Source of the DNA: Hydrogenophaga sp.
Lineage (GTDB): Bacteria > Pseudomonadota > Gammaproteobacteria > Burkholderiales > Burkholderiaceae_C
Direction of reading: 5' to 3'
DNA: 64,000 bases
Assembly (NCBI GenBank): GCA_030682835.1
Contig: JAUXNG010000072.1
Coordinates: 62,001 to 126,000 of the forward strand
Notes under the pieces: model-generated
What the model was told of the DNA's origin: nothing
Seen by the model: only the letters and a program-made list of their open reading frames with translations
The model's database searches: none
Part shown: positions 17,675 through 26,359 of the stretch, in pieces
Layout: every line of letters begins with the position of its first letter
How positions within the stretch are numbered: the first letter of the stretch is position 1
Position numbers and translations under genes: made by a program

Positions 17675-17731
17675 CCACCCGGTCCCAGCTCCGTTGATGC
17701 CTTTCAGCGATCAACCACCCGAAGGAAAACG

Positions 17732-19180
17732 ATGACCCATGCTATCTCCGAGATGGTGAAGGGGCAGTTCATGAATCCCTCGCCGCTGCTGGCCGACATG
17801 GGAGGCGATGCCATCGCCGACCTGATCAGCTCAGCGGCCGATGTGGTGCTCATCCTCGACCACCACGGTGTCATCCAGGACATGGCCGTGGGCAGCGACG
17901 ACCTGCTCGACTCAGGCTGCCAGGACTGGCTGGGCAAGCCGTGGGCGCAGACGGTGACCACCGAGAGCCAGGCCAAGATCAACGCCCTGCTCAAGAGCCA
18001 GGGAGCCCCCACAACCGATGGGGTGCGCTGGCGCCAGGTCAACCAGCTGCTGGCCGACGGCGGCGACATGCCCTTTGCCTATTCGGTGTCGCCCATCCGC
18101 ACCGGCGACGGTACGCGCAGCGTGGCCTTCGGTCGCGACCTGCGGCCTCAGGTGGTGCTGCAGCAGCGGCTGGTGACAGCCCAGCAGACCATGGAGCGCG
18201 ACTACTGGCGCCTGCGCCAGATCGAAACCCGCTACCGCCTGCTGTTCCAGATGGCATCGGAGCCGGTCCTGATCTTCGACGGCGGCCTCGACAAGCTCGA
18301 AGAAGCCAACCCCGCCGCCTACGAACTGCTGGGCGAGGGCGCCCGCCAGGCCGGCTGGTCGCTGATCGACGGCCTGCACGCCGACAGCCTGGCCGGTGTG
18401 CGCGAGATGATGGAGCGCCTGCGCGCCACGGGCCGGGCGGAGCCCTGCCCCGTGCGCCTCGTGGAAGGCAAGGAGCGGCTGTCCATGGTCGCCACACAAT
18501 TCCGCCAGGACAACCGCCTCTTCTTCCTGGTTCGCCTGACGCGGCCGGAAGTGGCCGAACTCAGCCAGCCAGCGGGCCGGCAGCAGCTCACGCAGGTCAT
18601 GGAGTCCACACCCGACGCGCTGGTGGTCACCGACACCGAGGGTCGCATCCTGAGTGTGAACCGTGCGTTTCTCGACATGGGGCAGCTCGGCAACGAAGAA
18701 CAGGCCCGCGGCGAAATGCTCGACAAGTGGCTGGGCCGCACCGGCGTGGATTTCCGCGTGCTGCTGTCCAACCTGCGCCAGCACGGCACGGTGCGCCTGT
18801 TTGCCACGCAGCTGCGCGGCGAATACGGTTCCACCTCCGAGGTGGAAATTTCTGCCGTGGCGGTGCCGGATGGCCCGCACCCCTGCCTGGGTTTCACCAT
18901 CCGCGACATGGGCCGGCGCCTGAGCCTGGACGCACGCGCCACCAAGGAACTGCCGCGCTCTGCCAGCCAGATGACCGAGCTGGTGGGCCGTCTGCCGCTC
19001 AAAGACATCGTGCGCGAGACGACCGACCTTATCGAGCGGCTGTGCATCGACGCCGCGCTGGAACTGACCGGTGACAACCGCGCGTCAGCCGCCGAAATGC
19101 TGGGCCTGTCCCGGCAGAGCCTGTACATCAAGCTGCGCCGCTTCGGGATCATCGAAGGCGCGAGCGATGAACTCCATTGA
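17732..19180 (+). CDS. ppsR: Redox-responsive photosynthesis repressor PpsR/CrtJ
   Basis: A 482-residue transcription factor with PAS regions (about 25-140, 165-275, 285-395) separated by a coiled linker, and a Fis-type helix-turn-helix at about 448-470 (NRASAAEMLGLSRQSLYIKL). Studied PpsR/CrtJ proteins repress bch, crt and puc genes under oxygen by binding TGT-N12-ACA. Cysteines are C63, C239, C385 and C438; C438 lies just before the helix-turn-helix, close to the redox-active cysteine of the Rhodobacter protein. AAGGAAAACG precedes the ATG. Confidence 0.95.
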   Translation: MTHAISEMVKGQFMNPSPLLADMGGDAIADLISSAADVVLILDHHGVIQDMAVGSDDLLDSGCQDWLGKPWAQTVTTESQAKINALLKSQGAPTTDGVRWRQVNQLLADGGDMPFAYSVSPIRTGDGTRSVAFGRDLRPQVVLQQRLVTAQQTMERDYWRLRQIETRYRLLFQMASEPVLIFDGGLDKLEEANPAAYELLGEGARQAGWSLIDGLHADSLAGVREMMERLRATGRAEPCPVRLVEGKERLSMVATQFRQDNRLFFLVRLTRPEVAELSQPAGRQQLTQVMESTPDALVVTDTEGRILSVNRAFLDMGQLGNEEQARGEMLDKWLGRTGVDFRVLLSNLRQHGTVRLFATQLRGEYGSTSEVEISAVAVPDGPHPCLGFTIRDMGRRLSLDARATKELPRSASQMTELVGRLPLKDIVRETTDLIERLCIDAALELTGDNRASAAEMLGLSRQSLYIKLRRFGIIEGASDELH

Positions 19181-19419
19181 CCCCCCGCTCCGTTTCGCGT
19201 CACCCCCCTGAGGGGGGCGGCACCTGAGGCCCGGCAAAGCCGGTTCCTCGGTGCCTCTGGCTGGAGGCACGTCGCGCGAGGGAGCTGGTGGCTCGGGTGC
19301 CGTACAACACCGAGCGGCCCTCCCGGCCCAACTTCCTGCCGACAAACATCGAGCCCTCCGGGGCTCGATACCTTTGTGGGGACTGGGAGCCGCCTAAGCC
19401 CCTGATGGGCATCGGCGAG
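19181..19419. repeat. Hairpin-rich spacer between ppsR and bchG
   Basis: The spacer contains CCCCCCTGAGGGGGG (19203-19217), a GC-rich hairpin lacking a T-run, then GGCCCGGCAAAGCCGG and CGAGCCCTCCGGGGCTCG. Similar composite hairpins occur at 29946-29960 and 42495-42528, so this looks like a dispersed intergenic element that may also slow transcription after ppsR. No coding sequence is apparent. Confidence 0.5.
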
Positions 19420-19460
19420 TGTCAATATTTATTGACACTTTCATGTGTAAGGCGTACAAC
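19420..19460 (+). promoter_or_regulatory. PpsR box and promoter of bchG
   Basis: TGTCAATATTTATTGACA (19420-19437) is a perfect TGT-N12-ACA box. Its last six bases, TTGACA (19432-19437), are followed after 17 bp by TACAAC (19455-19460), a 4-of-6 -10 element. The ATG of bchG is at 19468, so if this is the promoter, the transcript would start almost at the initiation codon. Confidence 0.72.
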
Positions 19461-19467
19461 CCATTCC

Positions 19468-20343
19468 ATGGAACGCCCCGCCCTCTCGGCCGTCACCGAG
19501 CTGTTCAAGCCCATCACCTGGTTTCCGCCGATGTGGGCGTTTGCCTGTGGCGTCGTCGCTTCGGGCGAATCGCTGCAGGAACGCTGGTGGCTGGCTCTGG
19601 TGGGGATTGCGCTCGCCGGGCCGCTGGTGTGCGCCACCAGCCAGGCCGTGAACGACTGGTTTGACCGCCATGTGGACGCCATCAACGAGCCGCAGCGCCC
19701 CATTCCGTCCGGCCGCATGCCGGGCCACTGGGGCCTGTACCTAGCGATTGCCTGGACGGGGATTTCCCTGCTGGTGGCACTCCCGCTGGGTCCATGGGGC
19801 TTTGGCGCGGCGGCCGTGGGTCTGCTGCTGGCCTGGGCCTACAGTGCGCCGCCGGTGCGGCTGAAAGAAAACGGCTGGTGGGGCAACGCTGCCTGCGGCA
19901 TCAGCTACGAGGGCATTGCCTGGGTGACGGGTGCGGCGGTCATGGCCGGCGGGGCCATGCCCGGCGGTGAGTCGCTGGCGCTCGCTGCGCTGTACAGCGC
20001 AGGCACGCACGGGATCATGACGCTCAACGATTTCAAGGCCGTGGCCGGCGACCGCCTCATGGGGGTGCGTTCGCTGCCGGTGCAGCTCGGCGTGGACCGG
20101 GCGGCCCGCGTGGCCTGCTGGTTCATGGTGCTGCCGCAACTGGGGGTGATCGGCCTGCTGCTGCACTGGCACCAGTCTTGGCACGCGGCAGCGGTGGCCG
20201 GGCTGGTGGTCGCCCAGGGCGTGCTGATGCGCCGCTTCCTGGCCAACCCGACCGCGCGTGCCCTCTGGTACAGCGGCTTCGGCGTACCCCTGTTCGTGGC
20301 GGGCATGATGGTCAGCGCCTTTGCCCTCAGGGGCCTGGTGTGA
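19468..20343 (+). CDS. bchG: Bacteriochlorophyll synthase BchG
   Basis: A 291-residue UbiA-family prenyltransferase that esterifies bacteriochlorophyllide a with geranylgeranyl or phytyl diphosphate. The first aspartate-rich motif NDWFDRHVD is at residues 62-70, followed by INEPQRPIPSGRMPG; the second lies around TLNDFKAVAGDR. About eight or nine hydrophobic segments are visible. The start is the ATG matching MERPALSAVTELFKPITWFPP, the family N-terminus. It sits directly behind a PpsR box and overlaps the next gene by 4 bp. Confidence 0.96.
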   Translation: MERPALSAVTELFKPITWFPPMWAFACGVVASGESLQERWWLALVGIALAGPLVCATSQAVNDWFDRHVDAINEPQRPIPSGRMPGHWGLYLAIAWTGISLLVALPLGPWGFGAAAVGLLLAWAYSAPPVRLKENGWWGNAACGISYEGIAWVTGAAVMAGGAMPGGESLALAALYSAGTHGIMTLNDFKAVAGDRLMGVRSLPVQLGVDRAARVACWFMVLPQLGVIGLLLHWHQSWHAAAVAGLVVAQGVLMRRFLANPTARALWYSGFGVPLFVAGMMVSAFALRGLV

Positions 20344-21716
20344 GCGGGGCCCAGGCGTTCGGCTGGGGCAGCGTGGCGCGCCTAGGGCTGGTGCAGGCCT
20401 CGCTCGGCGCCATCGCGGTGCTGACCACCTCCACGCTCAACCGCGTGATGGTGGTGGAACTGGCACTGCCGGCGCTGCTGCCTGGCATTCTGGTGGCCCT
20501 GCACTACCTGGTGCAGATGGCCCGCCCGCGCATGGGACATGGCTCGGACATGGGTGGGCGCCGCACGCCCTGGATCATCGGCGGCATGGCGGTACTCGGC
20601 ATCGGCGGTGTGGTGGCTGCGCTGGGCACGGTCTGGATGGCGAGCAACCGGCCGGCCGGCATCGCGCTCGCGGTGCTCGGTTTTGCCCTGGTCGGCCTTG
20701 GCGTGAGCGCCAGCGGCACCTCCTTGCTGGTGATGCTGGCCAAGCGCGTGCCCGACGCGCGCCGGGCCGGCGCCGCCACCCTGGTCTGGATGATGATGAT
20801 CGCCGGGTTCGCCATCACCGCCGGGCTGGCAGGCCACTGGCTGGACCCGTACTCGCCCGAGCGCCTGCTGCTGGTGAGCGGCACGGTGTCGCTGCTGGCA
20901 TTTGCGCTGACGCTGGTCGCGCTTCGCGGGCTCGAGGGGCGCGTGGTCGCACCACCGCCCGCAGCGGCGGCGACCGAGCGAAAGCCGACTTTCCGGCAAG
21001 CGCTCACTCAGGTGTGGAGCGAACCCGTGGCCCGGCGCTTCACCATCTTCGTGTTCGTGTCCATGCTCGCCTACAGCGCGCAAGACCTGATCCTGGAGCC
21101 CTTTGCCGGCACCGTGTTCGGCTACAGCCCGGGCGCCTCCACCCAGCTCTCGGGCGTGCAGCACGGCGGGGTGCTGGCCGGCATGCTGCTGGTGGCCTTG
21201 TCGGGCGCCCTGGCGGCCCGCTTCGCACCGCTGCAATGGCTGGGTTCGCTGCGGGGCTGGACCATCGGTGGCTGCCTCGCGTCGGCGCTGGCCCTGCTCG
21301 GCCTGGTCAGCGCGGGCGTGAGCGGCAACGGTGAAGGGCTGCAAGCCATGGTGTTTGCGCTGGGCGCAGCCAACGGTGCGTTTTCCATCGGCGCCATCGG
21401 CTCCATGATGCGGCTGGCCAGCCAGGGCCACGGCTCGCGCGAAGGCGTGCGCATGGGCCTGTGGGGCGCGGCGCAGGCCATTGCCTTCGGCCTGGGTGGG
21501 CTGGTCGGCACCGGTGCGAGCGACCTGGCCCGTTTTCTCATTGCCTCGCCCGGCAGCGCCTACGCCTTTGTGTTCGCGCTCGAAGCGCTGGCTTTCATCG
21601 CCTCGGCCGTGCTGGCCTGGCGCATCTCGGCGCCCCAGGCGCAGCCGGCAACGGCACCCGTCAACCCCCGTGCCGATGGCTGCGCCATGGGAGCACCCAC
21701 CCGGCTGAGCACATGA
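20340..21716 (+). CDS. PucC/BCH2-family MFS protein between bchG and bchP
   Basis: A 458-residue member of the same family as LhaA, with about twelve hydrophobic segments and conserved TLNRVMVVELALPALLPGIL and LAYSAQDLILEPFAGTVFG. Genes at this position (between bchG and bchP) are often called bch2 or orf428; a role in pigment or antenna assembly is assumed but not proven. The GTG start at 20340 overlaps the bchG stop (GTGA), and its stop overlaps the bchP ATG, so the three genes are translationally coupled. It is a paralogue of the lhaA gene at 6039. Confidence 0.9.
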   Translation: MSGAQAFGWGSVARLGLVQASLGAIAVLTTSTLNRVMVVELALPALLPGILVALHYLVQMARPRMGHGSDMGGRRTPWIIGGMAVLGIGGVVAALGTVWMASNRPAGIALAVLGFALVGLGVSASGTSLLVMLAKRVPDARRAGAATLVWMMMIAGFAITAGLAGHWLDPYSPERLLLVSGTVSLLAFALTLVALRGLEGRVVAPPPAAAATERKPTFRQALTQVWSEPVARRFTIFVFVSMLAYSAQDLILEPFAGTVFGYSPGASTQLSGVQHGGVLAGMLLVALSGALAARFAPLQWLGSLRGWTIGGCLASALALLGLVSAGVSGNGEGLQAMVFALGAANGAFSIGAIGSMMRLASQGHGSREGVRMGLWGAAQAIAFGLGGLVGTGASDLARFLIASPGSAYAFVFALEALAFIASAVLAWRISAPQAQPATAPVNPRADGCAMGAPTRLST

Positions 21717-22927
21717 ACAACGAAGAAACCTTTGACGTGGTGGTGGTCGGCGGCGGTCCCGCTGGCGCTACCGCCGCGCACGAACTCGCCCGCCAGGGGC
21801 GCTCGGTGCTGCTGCTGGACCGGGCCGGGCGCGTCAAGCCCTGCGGGGGCGCCATCCCGCCCCGGCTGATCCAGGATTTCGAGATTCCAGACGAGCTGCT
21901 GGTGGCCAAGGCGCGCTGCGCCCGCATGATCGCGCCGTCCAGCCACCAGGTGGACATTCCGATCGACAACGGCTTCGTGGGCATGGTGAACCGCGACCAG
22001 TTTGACGAATGGCTGCGGCAGCGCGCCGCGCAGGCCGGCGCCCTGCGGCGCACCGGCAAGTTCGAATCGCTGAGCCGGGACAGTGACGGCGTCTCGGTGG
22101 TGCACTACAGCGTGCGCGAGCGCCATGCACTGGGTGAGGGAACGCCCGCCCGTGTGCGGGCGCGCTGCATCGTGGGCGCCGACGGCGCGCGTTCCGAAGT
22201 GGCGCGCCAGGGCGGCGTGCCCGGCGCCGAGCGCACACGCTATGTGTTCGCGTACCACGAGATCCTGCGCGCGCCGCCCGCGTCGCAACGACCCGCGGGC
22301 TATGACGAAAGCCGCTGCGACGTGTACTACCAGGGCCGCTTTTCGCCCGACTTCTATGGCTGGGTGTTCCCGCACGGCGACACGCTGAGCGTGGGTACCG
22401 GCAGCGCCGACAAAGGCTTTTCGCTGCGCGGCTCGGTGCAGCGCATGCGCGAGGCCAGCGGTCTGGCTGGCGCCGAAACGCTGCGCCGCGAGGGTGCGCC
22501 GATTCCCATGAAACCGCTGCCGCGCTGGGACAACGGACGCGACGTGGTGCTGGCCGGCGACGCCGCTGGCGTGGTGGCCCCCGCCTCGGGCGAAGGCATC
22601 TACTACGCCATGGTGGGCGGGCAGCTCGCCGCCGAGGCCGCCCTGGCGCTGCTGAGCACGGGCGACGTGAAATCGCTTCGGCTGGCACGCCAGCGTTTCA
22701 TGAAGCTGCACGGTACGGTGTTCCGCGTGCTGGGCATCATGCAGTGGTTCTGGTACGGCAGCGAGAAGCGGCGCGAGCGCTTCGTGAAGATCTGCGAGGA
22801 CCGCGACGTGCAGCAGCTCACCTTCGAGTCGTACATGAACAAGCGGCTCACCCGCCGAAAGCCCATGGCCCACGTGCGCATCTTCTTCAAGGACGTGGGG
22901 CACCTGCTGGGCCTGGCGCGGGTATGA
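21713..22927 (+). CDS. bchP: Geranylgeranyl reductase BchP
   Basis: A 404-residue FAD-dependent reductase that saturates the geranylgeranyl tail to phytyl. The FAD-binding GGGPAGATAA is at about 13-22, GRVKPCGGAIPPRL (the family's conserved Cys-Gly-Gly block) near residue 38-52, and GDAAGVVAPASGEGIYYAM near 282-300. The ATG overlaps the upstream stop as ATGA. Position and length match purple-bacterial BchP. Confidence 0.95.
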   Translation: MNNEETFDVVVVGGGPAGATAAHELARQGRSVLLLDRAGRVKPCGGAIPPRLIQDFEIPDELLVAKARCARMIAPSSHQVDIPIDNGFVGMVNRDQFDEWLRQRAAQAGALRRTGKFESLSRDSDGVSVVHYSVRERHALGEGTPARVRARCIVGADGARSEVARQGGVPGAERTRYVFAYHEILRAPPASQRPAGYDESRCDVYYQGRFSPDFYGWVFPHGDTLSVGTGSADKGFSLRGSVQRMREASGLAGAETLRREGAPIPMKPLPRWDNGRDVVLAGDAAGVVAPASGEGIYYAMVGGQLAAEAALALLSTGDVKSLRLARQRFMKLHGTVFRVLGIMQWFWYGSEKRRERFVKICEDRDVQQLTFESYMNKRLTRRKPMAHVRIFFKDVGHLLGLARV

Positions 22928-22975
22928 GCCCGGCACGCTGGGCCTTCCCGTGAGCGCCCCCGCTCGGCCGGCGCC

Positions 22976-23299
22976 GTGACGCCCGATCTGGCGGTGTCTC
23001 CGCTCTGGAGCAGTGCCTTCCTGGTTGACGCAGCCATTGCCATCACCCTGGCGGAGTGGCTGGGGCTGGCCGTGTACCACCGTCTCACGGGGCGGGGCCT
23101 GCCGCCCCAGGCCTACCGGTGGAACCTGGTGTCGGGGCTGTGCCTGATGCTGGCGCTGCGCTTCAGCCTGCAGGCGCAGCCGTGGTACTGGGGTGCGGGC
23201 TGCCTGGCCGCTTCAGGCCTGGCGCATGTGACCTACCTGCGCCAGCGCTGGCTGCGCCAGCGCCGGGAGGCCACGGCTCAGCCCGTCAGGCCTTCTTGA
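22976..23299 (+). CDS. Small membrane protein after bchP, unknown function
   Basis: A 107-residue protein with a GTG start and two or three hydrophobic segments (about residues 13-33, 46-64, 68-84), ending in a basic tail (LRQRWLRQRRE). I do not recognise the family. It lies 48 bp after bchP on the same strand and could be co-transcribed with the bchG operon. Its last 14 bases overlap the end of the convergent HiPIP gene. GC content and codon use match its neighbours, supporting it as real. Confidence 0.6.
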   Translation: MTPDLAVSPLWSSAFLVDAAIAITLAEWLGLAVYHRLTGRGLPPQAYRWNLVSGLCLMLALRFSLQAQPWYWGAGCLAASGLAHVTYLRQRWLRQRREATAQPVRPS

Positions 23300-23600
23300 C
23301 GTAGGCGCTGCACCAGCCGTTGGCCGCCACCGACTTGCCGGGGAAGATACCGCAGGGCCCGGCCGCCGATCCCGCGGCGCCGGTGTACAGCGTGCAGTTG
23401 CTGCACTTCTGCGTGGCGGCGTGCTTGGGGAATTTCTTGGCATCCACCTTGGTGGTGTCGGCCGCGTAGCCCATGGCCATGGGCTGGGGGTCTTTTTCGT
23501 TGACCATGGGCGCACCCTGCGCCTGGGCGGCCCCGGCGGCCAGCACGGCCGAGGCCGCGGCCACCTGCAACATGAACACGCGACGGTTGGAAATTGTCAT
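23286..23600 (-). CDS. High-potential iron-sulfur protein (HiPIP), Tat-exported
   Basis: A 104-residue precursor of a periplasmic [4Fe-4S] electron carrier. The signal peptide has a twin-arginine motif (SNRRVFMLQ, residues 4-12) and ends near AQAQG. The four cluster cysteines are C66, C69, C83 and C97. In Rubrivivax and relatives HiPIP reduces the photo-oxidised reaction centre, and the location beside bchP suggests the same here. The ATG at 23600 has AGAGG six bases upstream; a GTG two codons earlier is less likely. Confidence 0.93.
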   Translation of the reverse strand: MTISNRRVFMLQVAAASAVLAAGAAQAQGAPMVNEKDPQPMAMGYAADTTKVDAKKFPKHAATQKCSNCTLYTGAAGSAAGPCGIFPGKSVAANGWCSAYVKKA

Positions 23601-23706
23601 GATCACCTCTGGGAGGTCTGCAAAATTGCCTCACAACGGTAAGCCTTTCAACCCACGCAGGCGACCAGGCTCTGGAGAGCTTGAGGCGGCCAGTCGGATA
23701 AAGGTG

Positions 23707-25329
23707 TTAAAGCCCGCCCTGCCCTGCGTTGGGAGCCGCGGTGCCCTCCTCCTCCACAGGGCTGCTCATGGCTTGAGCGGGCAGAAAGACATGGAAACAC
23801 GCCCACTCGCCCTCGCATGAGCTTGCCCAGATGCGCCCGCCGTGGCTCTCCACGATGCGCCGCGTGAGCGCCAGGCCGATGCCGGCACCTTCAAAGCGGC
23901 GCTCGTGATGCAGGCGCTGGAACATGCCAAACAGTTTGTCGGCCTTGGCCGGATCAAAGCCCACGCCGTTGTCCTGCACGGTGAAAACCGTGCCGCCCGC
24001 TGCGGTCTCCCAGCCCACGCGCACGTCCACCACCGCGCGGTCCGCCGCGTATTTCAGCGCGTTGTCCAGCAGGTTGATCCAGACTTCGCGCAGCAACACA
24101 GCGTCGCCCTCCACGGGTGGCAGGCCAGGCTGAAGATGCCAACGCACGGGTCGCTCCGTCCTTGTCGCGTCCAGATGGTCCACGATTTCGCGTATCTGCG
24201 CCTCCACGTCCACCGGATCGCGCTCCATGCCCGCCGATCCCAGCCGCGCGAACGACAGCATGCCGTCGATCAGCTGTTTCATGCGCTGGCTGCCGTGCAC
24301 GATCCGGTCGCAGTACTGGACCAGGTGCGGGGCAGACGTGGCGGGCAGCTCCTCGCGCAGCAGCTCGGCAAAGCTGGCCATGTGGCGCAAGGGGGTGCGC
24401 AGGTCGTGCGAGAGCGCGTAAGAGAACTCTTCAAGCGCCCGGTTCGACTCTTCCAGCTGGCGGGTGCGGGCGCGCACCTGGGTATCGAGTTCCTCGTTCC
24501 TGCGAGCCCGTTCGGCCAGCCGGTATTTGTAGGCGGTGATGTCCTGCACCGACAGCACCAGCGGCAGCGCAAGACCACCCGGTTCAGGGTGGGGTGCACC
24601 GCGCACGCGAACCCAGTGCACCATTCCCTTGGTATCCCGGACGCGGAACTCCTCGTCCAGCTCCGCGCCGGAGGTCAGACACTGCGCCCAGTGCTGGCGC
24701 AGCGCTGCGCCATCGGCGGGGTGCACATGGGTCCACAGGGCCTCGTAGCTGCGCGGTGGCGCGTCGGGCGGCAGGGCCAGGATGCGGCAGATTTCGCTGG
24801 AGCAGTTGATGCTGCCCGTTGACGCATCCCGCTCGATCCGGCCCAGCCGGGCCAGCCGCTGCGCCTCCTCCAGCCGGTACCTCAGCTCACCTGCCTCGGT
24901 CTGCATGCGCCTGCGCTCGGTGATGTCCGACTGGATGGACAGATACGCCACGATCTCACCCGCGGGGTTGCGCATCGGCTCGATGTTGAGGGAGGCCCAG
25001 TAGGCTTCCCCGGACTTCTTGTAGTTGAGTATTTCAACGCCCGAGACAGATCGCCCCTGGTGCACACGCGCCGCGATGCGGGCGACGTCCATGGCATTGG
25101 TGTCGGGTCCGTGCAGCAGGTCACCGGGGCTTTTGCCCAGGCATTCCTCCAGCGTCCAGCCCGTGGTCTGGGTGTAGGCCGCATTGATCCAGGTGATGCG
25201 ACGCCGCGCGTCGGTGATCACCACCATGTTGCTGCTGTTGCCCACGATGTTTTCCAGCATCGAGAGCCACAGCTGCATGTCCATCCCATCAGGGGCGTCC
25301 ATCAGACGCGCCACACTGTCTTTTTTCAT
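23707..25329 (-). CDS. PAS-PAS sensor histidine kinase
   Basis: A 540-residue kinase without obvious membrane segments. The first PAS region (about 25-140) has GWTLEECLGKSPGDLLHGP and DITERRR, the second (about 160-270) ends VQDITAY; the phosphoacceptor helix ALSHDLRTPLRHM puts the histidine at about residue 308, followed by an HATPase domain with NLLDNALKYA and DNGVGFDP. The first PAS resembles LOV domains in layout, but the photoactive cysteine is absent, so blue-light sensing by flavin adduct is unlikely. No response regulator is adjacent. The MKKDS start is preferred to an ATG 12 codons upstream. Confidence 0.85.
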   Translation of the reverse strand: MKKDSVARLMDAPDGMDMQLWLSMLENIVGNSSNMVVITDARRRITWINAAYTQTTGWTLEECLGKSPGDLLHGPDTNAMDVARIAARVHQGRSVSGVEILNYKKSGEAYWASLNIEPMRNPAGEIVAYLSIQSDITERRRMQTEAGELRYRLEEAQRLARLGRIERDASTGSINCSSEICRILALPPDAPPRSYEALWTHVHPADGAALRQHWAQCLTSGAELDEEFRVRDTKGMVHWVRVRGAPHPEPGGLALPLVLSVQDITAYKYRLAERARRNEELDTQVRARTRQLEESNRALEEFSYALSHDLRTPLRHMASFAELLREELPATSAPHLVQYCDRIVHGSQRMKQLIDGMLSFARLGSAGMERDPVDVEAQIREIVDHLDATRTERPVRWHLQPGLPPVEGDAVLLREVWINLLDNALKYAADRAVVDVRVGWETAAGGTVFTVQDNGVGFDPAKADKLFGMFQRLHHERRFEGAGIGLALTRRIVESHGGRIWASSCEGEWACFHVFLPAQAMSSPVEEEGTAAPNAGQGGL

Positions 25330-25604
25330 ACTTTTGCATTGCCTCTGCCGGTGGATACAGGCCATGTCAGGCCGCCGCGGTGCGTGTCAAACATTTCGAC
25401 ATACAACACACTGCGCTGAAACACCCCTGCTCTCAAAATGGCAGCAAACCAACACCAATGTGACGGACCGCGCATTTATTACAAGCATATGGTTATATTT
25501 AAAAAGCGCTGGCTTGCTTAATATCCCGGCAGACCCCTTACAGGCGCCAGCCCCTGACTTCCCCGGCGCCCAGCCGCTCCCGTTTTCCCGAGCATGCGCC
25601 CCTC
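25330..25604. promoter_or_regulatory. Divergent control region between kinase and first Crp/Fnr gene
   Basis: This spacer is notably AT-rich at 25480-25530 (for example GGTTATATTTAAAAAG) compared with the GC-rich genes around it, as expected for promoters, but I cannot assign clear -35/-10 pairs. AATGTGACGG (25457-25466) contains a single TGTGA half-site for Crp-like regulators without a matching inverted half. Confidence 0.35.
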
Positions 25605-26330
25605 ATGACTACCCGAGATCACCCGCGGACCGACGCCCTGTCTTCCCCGCCCCTGACGGGGCGCCCCAGCTGCTGCCAGTGCGCCACCCGCAAGGTGTGC
25701 CTGCTGGGAGGCATGCCAGATGAATACCTGCAACGCCTGGACGGCGTCATCGAAGAGCGCGCCTTCAGCAAACACGAGGTGCTGGAAGTCGAAGGTGTTG
25801 CCGCGCGGCGACTCGCCATCGTGAAAGTGGGAACGGTCATGGCCACCCGCCGTGGCGAGCAGGGCCATTCCAGGCCGGTCGCCCTGTTTGGCCGCGGACG
25901 GGTGCTGGGCCAGTACGGCGTCTATGGCCACGCCGAGCAACTCGGCGCCACCGCCCTGTCGCCGGGTAGGATGTGCTCGGTGAACACGGCCGAGATGTAC
26001 CGGCTCGGCGTGGTGGACCGGGATTTCCATGAACGCCTCCAGACATGGATCGTGCGCTCTTACGGGCGCCTGGCGGACTGGTCGCGCGTGATGCGGTTCA
26101 AGGGCCTGCCCCACCAGCTGCACGCTTCGCTGGTGCTTTTCGCGCAGGAACAAGGCCACCGCAGCTTGCGTCTGCCCAGCCACATCGCGCTGGCCGAATT
26201 GCTCTCGACCACACGCGAAAGCATCGCCCGCACCCTGCGACAACTCGAAGCGGACGGCCACCTGGTGCGCACCGACCGGTGGCACTGCGAGGTGGCCGAC
26301 ACGCCGCTGAGCGCCTTCGCCGGCGACTGA
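25605..26330 (+). CDS. Crp/Fnr-family regulator with FNR-type cysteines (copy 1)
   Basis: A 241-residue transcription factor: N-terminal cysteine motif, cyclic-nucleotide-type beta-barrel, dimerisation helix and winged helix-turn-helix (about 187-215). C23, C26 and C32 in PSCCQCATRKVCLLGG give C-x2-C-x5-C, and a fourth cysteine is C124. This is the spacing of the oxygen-labile [4Fe-4S] cluster of E. coli FNR. The recognition helix reads RESIAR, closer to the Crp form (RETVGR) than to FNR (ETISR). Targets are unknown. It is a paralogue of the gene at 28207, with a chemoreceptor between them. Confidence 0.85.
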   Translation: MTTRDHPRTDALSSPPLTGRPSCCQCATRKVCLLGGMPDEYLQRLDGVIEERAFSKHEVLEVEGVAARRLAIVKVGTVMATRRGEQGHSRPVALFGRGRVLGQYGVYGHAEQLGATALSPGRMCSVNTAEMYRLGVVDRDFHERLQTWIVRSYGRLADWSRVMRFKGLPHQLHASLVLFAQEQGHRSLRLPSHIALAELLSTTRESIARTLRQLEADGHLVRTDRWHCEVADTPLSAFAGD

Positions 26331-26359
26331 CACGCCCGACCGAGGGCGTCGGCCCGGCC

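Noticed and set aside
20340-21716. Naming the bchG-bchP intervening gene pucC
   Set aside because: Family is right, but pucBA antenna genes are not present to show it is the LH2 factor; left without a symbol.
23707-25329. First PAS domain as a blue-light LOV sensor
   Set aside because: The overall pattern and GKSPGDLLHGP resemble LOV, but the adduct-forming cysteine motif (GxNCRFLQ) is absent.
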